DNA of 10,767 nucleotides, taken from assembly GCA_910578845.1 (NCBI GenBank), contig CAJTSL010000047.1:1-10767 (forward strand), written 5' to 3'. Source of the stretch: an uncultured Lachnospiraceae bacterium. GTDB lineage: Bacteria > Bacillota > Clostridia > Lachnospirales > Lachnospiraceae. Each line of letters starts with the position of its first letter. Positions within the stretch are counted from its first letter, which is position 1. Below, in pieces: positions 7,352-10,767 of this stretch. The notes under the pieces are model-generated. The model was not told the DNA's origin. It saw only the letters and a program-made list of their open reading frames with translations, and did no database searches. The translations under genes and the position numbers were made by a program.

Positions 7352-7918
7352 TCAGGCGATTCTCTGTAATATAATAGATGCGTGATTGACCGCTTGGTTG
7401 TCAATCCCTGTTCCGGCCAGATAGTCTGTTGTGGAAGATTTATTACGCAGTTCGACGGTTGATCCGGCGGCAATCGGGGTGATGAACATACCTGTAACTT
7501 CTGCACGCTGCGTATCGGCGCTTTCATCAGAATATGTTCCGAAAAAGGACAATGGGTTTTCGAGACCGTTGATGGCTACTGCATAGGCAATATTCAGTAA
7601 TCCGGCGGCAGGGCGGATCAGTATGGAGTAATCAATCCGATAGACGCCTCCGGTATTGACCGTGATTTTCGAGGTGTTCGGTGTAAACGAAAAATCACCC
7701 GATTGATATGCCAACAGAAACTTAACGGACTCTTCCGGTGCGACATCCTGAAACCCTCCCTGCATGACAGCGTTTAAATACGCCGGCTGTACGCCCGGCC
7801 CGGGTTTCCCCTGCGGCCCCATTGGTCCCTGCGGTCCGGCAGGCCCGGGATCTCCCTGTGGTCCCTTCGGTCCGCGGCAGCAGGAACAGCAGCAGGATCT
7901 GCGACGATTATTTCTCAT
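7352..7918 (-). CDS. Collagen-like BclA-type protein, probable spore-surface component
   Basis: A 188-residue protein. The first 15 residues are basic and Cys-rich (RRRSCCCSCCR), followed by nine uninterrupted Gly-X-Y triplets (16-42; GPKGPQGDPGPAGPQGPM in part) and a C-terminal globular domain (about 45-188) with the beta-rich look of the BclA/C1q-TNF-like trimerisation domain (TGGVYRIDYSILI, AGSTVELRN, ASIILQR). In BclA the triplets form a collagen triple helix and the C-domain trimers make the hair-like nap of the exosporium. The collagen stretch here is short compared with Bacillus BclA. There is no signal peptide, as expected for a protein made in the mother cell and placed on the spore. 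AAGGAGA lies seven bases before the ATG, and a sigma-K-like promoter lies further upstream. A role on vegetative cells is less likely but not excluded. Confidence 0.85.
   Translation of the reverse strand: MRNNRRRSCCCSCCRGPKGPQGDPGPAGPQGPMGPQGKPGPGVQPAYLNAVMQGGFQDVAPEESVKFLLAYQSGDFSFTPNTSKITVNTGGVYRIDYSILIRPAAGLLNIAYAVAINGLENPLSFFGTYSDESADTQRAEVTGMFITPIAAGSTVELRNKSSTTDYLAGTGIDNQAVNHASIILQRIA
7793..7873 (-). repeat. Collagen Gly-X-Y triplet coding repeat (nine triplets)
   Basis: Nine consecutive nine-base units each encode Gly-X-Y, mostly GPx with Pro, Gln, Lys, Asp, Met or Ala in the other positions. The GGN-CCN pattern makes the DNA GC-rich compared with its surroundings. Such tracts vary in copy number between strains in related genes. 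Confidence 0.9.
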
Positions 7919-7950
7919 GTTATCTTCTCCTTATACGTAGTTACTATTTC

Positions 7951-7978
7951 TATTTTATGTAAGGAAGCATTGCCTGTG
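7951..7978 (-). promoter_or_regulatory. Possible sigma-K promoter of the collagen-like gene
   Basis: Read on the - strand, CACA (7978-7975) and CATAAAATA (7959-7951) match the sigma-K pattern: AC in the -35 region and CATAnnnTA at -10. The AC and the -10 are separated by 16 bases. The -10 ends 32 bases before the ATG, leaving room for a short leader with the ribosome binding site. This matches late mother-cell expression of a spore-coat or exosporium protein. The motif is short and was found by eye. Confidence 0.5.
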
Positions 7979-8011
7979 CAGAATAAAATATATCTACTGC
8001 CATAGAAAGTG

Positions 8012-8020
8012 TGTTATGAT
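8012..8020 (+). promoter_or_regulatory. Extended -10 promoter of the carbamoyltransferase-like gene
   Basis: TGTTATGAT is a TGn extended -10 element (TATGAT core, five of six consensus bases). No good -35 is present at 16-18 bases upstream, which is usual for extended -10 promoters. It predicts a leader of about 29 bases carrying the AGAAGGAG site just before the ATG at 8056. Confidence 0.55.
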
Positions 8021-8055
8021 AAAAGTTAACAGAAACAGACAGAAGGAGACTTCCC

Positions 8056-8895
8056 ATGAAAGACTTTATCAGATTAACGGACTTGCGGGCAGGCGAGGTA
8101 TATGAAATATTTCATATTGCAGATGAGATCAGCGCCGGAAAATATAACGGTTTCCTGCAGGGAAAGAGCGCGGTTTTATTTTTTCCCGCATCCAGTATCA
8201 GAACACGGGTAACATTCGAAAAAGGGATATGGTTACTGGGCGGTCAATCCATTTTATTCCCGGATGATGCACTGAATAAAAAAGAAGACATAAGAGACGT
8301 CTGCGGTTATTTGAATAATTGGGCGGATCTTATCATCGTGCGGTATCAGGACATACAATTGATAGAGAAGATTGCAGAGTATGCAGACGTTCCGGTAATC
8401 AACGCCATGACGGACTGTAATCATCCCTGTGAGATTATGGCGGATATGTACGCGCTGTCAAAGATCAGAGAGGATTTTATCAGGGATAACTATTTGTTCT
8501 GCGGCAAATCCGGCAATATCGGATTAGCCTGGAAAGAAGCGGCGGAAGTTATGGGATTTGATCTGTCTCAGTGCTGCGGTACAGGTTATGAGATGGATGG
8601 TGTAAACATCTATCATGATATCAGGGAAGCCGTCAAAGGAAAGGACATTATCTGTACGGATTCTCTGCCTGCCGGGGTTTTAGCGGATTTTAAAGACTGC
8701 CGGGTGACTGGGGAAGTAATGGATATGGCGAATAAAAACGCCATATTAAACCCCTGTCCGCCGTTTTACCGCGGTGAAGAAGTTTCCGATGAAGTCATAC
8801 AGTCAGACTATTACGCAGGGTATGCGTTTAAAAAGAATTTATTGGAGATCCAGCAGGCAATTATAATATGGTGCATGATGCAGGCTGCTGTCTGA
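8056..8895 (+). CDS. Aspartate/ornithine carbamoyltransferase-family paralogue, substrate unknown
   Basis: A 279-residue cytoplasmic protein with the two-domain transcarbamylase pattern, shorter than typical OTCase (about 310-335). The carbamoyl-phosphate site is largely kept: SIRTR (47-51, for STRTR), Arg96 in IIVRYQD and His123-Pro124 in HPCEIMADMYAL, but with Glu126 where the family has Gln. The second domain shows GNIGLAWKEAAEVMGFDL (Asn154 in the place of an OTCase substrate Asn), TDSLPAG (201-207) where OTCase has TD-x-x-x-SMG, and NPCPPFYRG (232-240) where OTCase has HCLP, keeping the Cys (234). The C-terminal Arg of OTCase (in ENRMH) appears to be missing. By eye this is an OTCase-like enzyme with a changed amino-acid pocket; a different acceptor, or loss of activity, is possible. 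AAGGAG precedes the ATG. It is a single-gene unit between its own promoter and a hairpin terminator. Confidence 0.8.
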   Translation: MKDFIRLTDLRAGEVYEIFHIADEISAGKYNGFLQGKSAVLFFPASSIRTRVTFEKGIWLLGGQSILFPDDALNKKEDIRDVCGYLNNWADLIIVRYQDIQLIEKIAEYADVPVINAMTDCNHPCEIMADMYALSKIREDFIRDNYLFCGKSGNIGLAWKEAAEVMGFDLSQCCGTGYEMDGVNIYHDIREAVKGKDIICTDSLPAGVLADFKDCRVTGEVMDMANKNAILNPCPPFYRGEEVSDEVIQSDYYAGYAFKKNLLEIQQAIIIWCMMQAAV

Positions 8896-8899
8896 GCGA

Positions 8900-8945
8900 C
8901 TATAAAAATTCCGGGATTTTATATAAAACCCCGGAATTTTTATAG
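8900..8945. terminator. Long bidirectional hairpin terminator between the carbamoyltransferase-like gene and prs
   Basis: CTATAAAAATTCCGGG (8900-8915) pairs perfectly over 16 bp with CCCGGAATTTTTATAG (8930-8945). The interior TTTTATATAAAA (8917-8928) is itself self-complementary, so almost the whole 46 bases form one inverted repeat. It lies four bases after the carbamoyltransferase stop and 39 bases from the prs stop on the opposite strand, and has A/T flanks suited to termination in both directions. Confidence 0.9.
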
Positions 8946-8984
8946 TTTATTTACTTTATGTTTTATGTAGAAGCAGTCGATGTT

Positions 8985-10178
8985 TTAACCTTCCAGCGCA
9001 TCCTCTTCTCTGTTATTATACTTTTCGAGAATATGACGGATTTTTTCCGTCGGCGTATAAATATTGGACATGGAGGCATCATGGTTCATGAAATTAATGA
9101 TAGAAGCAATAAATTTGCTCATATCCGCTTCCTGATAGTAGGGCTTCTCTTTTAATTCCGGCGGCTGATAACATAGATTCGTCGTAATGATACGGTCGAA
9201 ATAGCAATGTTCATAAGCCTCGTCAAATGCAGCCAGTCCATCGGTAAACAGGCCGAAGGTACAGCAGATAAAGACGCGTTTTGCATTCATTTTCTTTAAC
9301 TGCTTGGCCGTATCGATCATACTGCCGCCCGAAGAGATCATATCGTCTATGATAATGACGTCTTTGCCATCGATATTATCACCTAAGAATTCATGGGCGA
9401 CGATGGGATTTTTGCCGTTTACGATCGTGGAGTAGTCGCGTCTTTTATAGAACATACCGGTATCTACACCGAGTACATTGGCGAAATATACGGCCCTGTC
9501 AAGGGCGCCCTCGTCGGGACTGATCACAATGATGTGGTCTTTATCGATCAACAAGTCATTTGAGGTATGTAAAAGCGCTCTCATAAACTGGTAATGCGGA
9601 GTATAGTTGTCAAAACCTTTTAACGGCACGGAATTTTGTACGCGCGGGTCATGGGCATCAAAAGTGATGAAGTTGGAAACGCCCATATTCATCAGTTCTT
9701 CAACGGCATAAGCACAATCCAACGATTCCCGGCCGTTTCTTTTATGCTGTCTGCCTTCATACAGGAAAGGCATGATCACGTTGATGCGGTGCGCTTTACC
9801 GTTGATTGCGGAGATGATCCTTTTTAAATCCTGATAGTGGTCGTCAGGCGACATATGGTTCATGAAGCCGTTCATCTGATAAGTAATGCTGTGGTTGCAG
9901 ACATCCGTTAAGATAAAGATGTCTTTGCCTCTGACGGAAGTATTGAGGATCGCTTTTCCTTCGCCGCTTCCGAAACGGGGGCATTCCATTTCAATCAGGT
10001 AGTCGTCCTCCATATAGCCGTAAAAGGCAGGATCTTTTTTGAAACTGTTATTCAGATTCTGCCTGAATTCTACCAGATAACGGTTGATTTTATGTGCCAG
10101 AGGCAAAGCGGCGGTTGTCGTGACAATTTTAATCGGAGCAACCGGCATTGCTGTTTTAAGTTCTTCAATATTAGGCAT
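8985..10178 (-). CDS. prs: Ribose-phosphate pyrophosphokinase (PRPP synthetase), long clostridial form
   Basis: Makes PRPP from ribose 5-phosphate and ATP for nucleotide, His and Trp synthesis, in the cytoplasm. The protein has 397 residues against about 315 for the classical enzyme. Recognisable sites: Arg143-Gln144 in PFLYEGRQHKR (the classical PYxxYARQDRK region), FDAHDPRVQNSVPLKGFDN (near 173-191, the classical D-H-x-x-QIQGFF region), the flexible-loop YKRRDYS (244-250) and the PRPP-binding loop VIIIDDMISSGGSM (274-287). Extra length lies mainly in the first 100 residues and in the tail after about 345. The chosen ATG (10176-10178) has GGAG six bases upstream. The frame is open to a TTG at 10188-10190, but that codon overlaps the ribosome binding site. 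It is a single-gene transcript with its own strong promoter. The divergent N-terminal half might mean different allosteric control; that is inference. Confidence 0.93.
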   Translation of the reverse strand: MPNIEELKTAMPVAPIKIVTTTAALPLAHKINRYLVEFRQNLNNSFKKDPAFYGYMEDDYLIEMECPRFGSGEGKAILNTSVRGKDIFILTDVCNHSITYQMNGFMNHMSPDDHYQDLKRIISAINGKAHRINVIMPFLYEGRQHKRNGRESLDCAYAVEELMNMGVSNFITFDAHDPRVQNSVPLKGFDNYTPHYQFMRALLHTSNDLLIDKDHIIVISPDEGALDRAVYFANVLGVDTGMFYKRRDYSTIVNGKNPIVAHEFLGDNIDGKDVIIIDDMISSGGSMIDTAKQLKKMNAKRVFICCTFGLFTDGLAAFDEAYEHCYFDRIITTNLCYQPPELKEKPYYQEADMSKFIASIINFMNHDASMSNIYTPTEKIRHILEKYNNREEDALEG

Positions 10179-10184
10179 AATATT

Positions 10185-10188
10185 CTCC
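10185..10188 (-). promoter_or_regulatory. Shine-Dalgarno site fixing the prs start
   Basis: GGAG on the - strand is six bases before the ATG at 10178. It overlaps the in-frame TTG at 10188-10190 that would otherwise lengthen the protein by four residues, and so argues against that TTG. Confidence 0.75.
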
Positions 10189-10213
10189 AATCTGTAAAAA
10201 ATCTATCACTTCT

Positions 10214-10242
10214 TTTATATCATTATGCCAATGACACGTCAA
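10214..10242 (-). promoter_or_regulatory. prs: Vegetative (sigma-A type) promoter of prs
   Basis: On the - strand TTGACG (10242-10237) and TATAAA (10219-10214) are separated by exactly 17 bases, five of six consensus bases in each. Predicted transcription starts about 30 bases before the prs ATG. Confidence 0.8.
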
Positions 10243-10262
10243 GAGTTTGATGAACCCGCTGA

Positions 10263-10291
10263 TTGAAATTAGCCGCTCAACCGCATATAAT
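10263..10291 (+). promoter_or_regulatory. Vegetative (sigma-A type) promoter of the second response regulator
   Basis: TTGAAA (10263-10268) and a perfect TATAAT (10286-10291) are separated by 17 bases. The predicted start near 10298 gives a leader of about 44 bases before the ATG at 10342. It is back to back with the prs promoter, with 20 bases between the two -35 elements. Confidence 0.82.
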
Positions 10292-10341
10292 GATATTCAT
10301 AAAGATTATGAGAAGGATGAATGAAAATAGAGGAGGCCGGA

Positions 10342-10767
10342 ATGAAAAAAGTTTTCCTGGTTGAAGATGATAAGACAATTTCCAAGAATTTAATGCTTCT
10401 GCTCAAGTCAGAAGGGTTTGCAGTAAGCCATGCCTGCGCGCAAAGAGAAGCAGTCGATATGCTTGCCAAGAGCAGATTTGATATAGCCCTGGTAGATATT
10501 TCACTGCCTGACGGGAATGGTTTTGCCGTATGTACAGAAATCAAGCAGACGCAGAACATCCCGGTTATCTTTTTAACAGCGTCCGGGGATGAAGCAAGTG
10601 TTGTTACGGGGCTGAATATGGGGGCGGATGATTATATTACGAAACCATTCAGACCACGGGAACTGATCGCAAGAATTGGGGCGGCACTGCGCAAAGCGGA
10701 TTGTCTGCCTGCCTGTTTTGACAGGAATGGACTTTCTGTGAATACAGTCAGCGGCACTGTAAAAAAG
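10342..10767 (+). CDS. OmpR-family-type response regulator, 5' part (cut by window end)
   Basis: The frame is open from the ATG at 10342 to the last base (142 codons), so the gene runs off the window. AGGAGG (10331-10336) lies five bases before the start. The receiver domain is complete: Glu8/Asp9/Asp10, phospho-acceptor Asp52 in ALVDISLPDG, Thr78 in VIFLTASGD and Lys100 in YITKPFRP. After the linker (ELIARIGAALRK) a segment at about 130-142 (GLSVNTVSGTVKK) looks like the first strands of an OmpR-type winged helix, so a transcription factor of about 225-235 residues is expected. It is clearly a different protein from the regulator at 3916. A kinase gene presumably follows beyond the window. 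The strong vegetative promoter suggests basal expression. Targets are unknown. Confidence 0.9.
   Translation, partial: MKKVFLVEDDKTISKNLMLLLKSEGFAVSHACAQREAVDMLAKSRFDIALVDISLPDGNGFAVCTEIKQTQNIPVIFLTASGDEASVVTGLNMGADDYITKPFRPRELIARIGAALRKADCLPACFDRNGLSVNTVSGTVKK

Noticed and set aside
8958..9155. Small + strand open frame after the carbamoyltransferase terminator
   Set aside because: It overlaps the 3' end of prs in antisense, has no ribosome binding site and follows directly on a terminator hairpin.
10308..10364. Possible 18-codon leader peptide overlapping the start of the second response regulator
   Set aside because: It has no ribosome binding site of its own, and the composition and overlap look like chance.
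10269..10559. Open frame on the - strand across the second response-regulator start
   Set aside because: It is antisense to a clear receiver domain and would run through the TATAAT promoter region. No family motif is seen.

Overview
The window looks like chromosomal DNA from a spore-forming member of the Clostridia, most likely Lachnospiraceae. The basis is moderate GC, strong AGGAGG-type ribosome binding sites, one TTG start, a collagen-like BclA-type protein, a long PRPP synthetase variant and an rnhB operon of Firmicutes type. This placement is by recognition, not by a search. No tRNA, rRNA, CRISPR array or mobile element was seen.

Region 1 (1-3794, + strand) is a compact housekeeping operon: the 3' end of rnhB (RNase HII), a 586-residue protein with a FliK-type C-terminal domain, a 96-residue FlhB-type C-terminal domain without its membrane part, a YraN/UPF0102 nuclease-fold protein, and a PgeF/YfiH-type purine nucleoside phosphorylase. 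The order rnhB, FliK-like, FlhB-like resembles rnhB-ylqG-ylqH of Bacillus subtilis (from memory). The FliK-like/FlhB-like pair is the most thought-provoking part of the window: both halves of the flagellar export switch are present, but without the export channel or the autocleavage site.

Region 2 (3916-7267, +) is a two-component system: an OmpR-family regulator and an 881-residue sensor kinase with a large uncharacterised extracellular domain, six predicted membrane segments and an atypical ATP-binding motif. A strong bidirectional hairpin terminator follows at 7303-7338.

Region 3 (7352-8895) has a divergent pair. On the - strand is a short collagen-like protein with an Arg/Cys-rich N-terminus, preceded by a good match to a sigma-K (late mother-cell) promoter. 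On the + strand is a divergent ornithine/aspartate carbamoyltransferase paralogue that keeps most of the carbamoyl-phosphate site but has lost ornithine-site residues. A second long hairpin (8900-8945) separates it from the convergent prs.

Region 4 (8985-10767) holds prs (PRPP synthetase, -) and, divergently, the start of a second OmpR-type response regulator (+) cut by the window end. Each has a near-consensus vegetative promoter with 17-bp spacing in the shared intergenic region. The start codons of the first response regulator and of prs were placed by their Shine-Dalgarno sites, downstream of the longest open frames.
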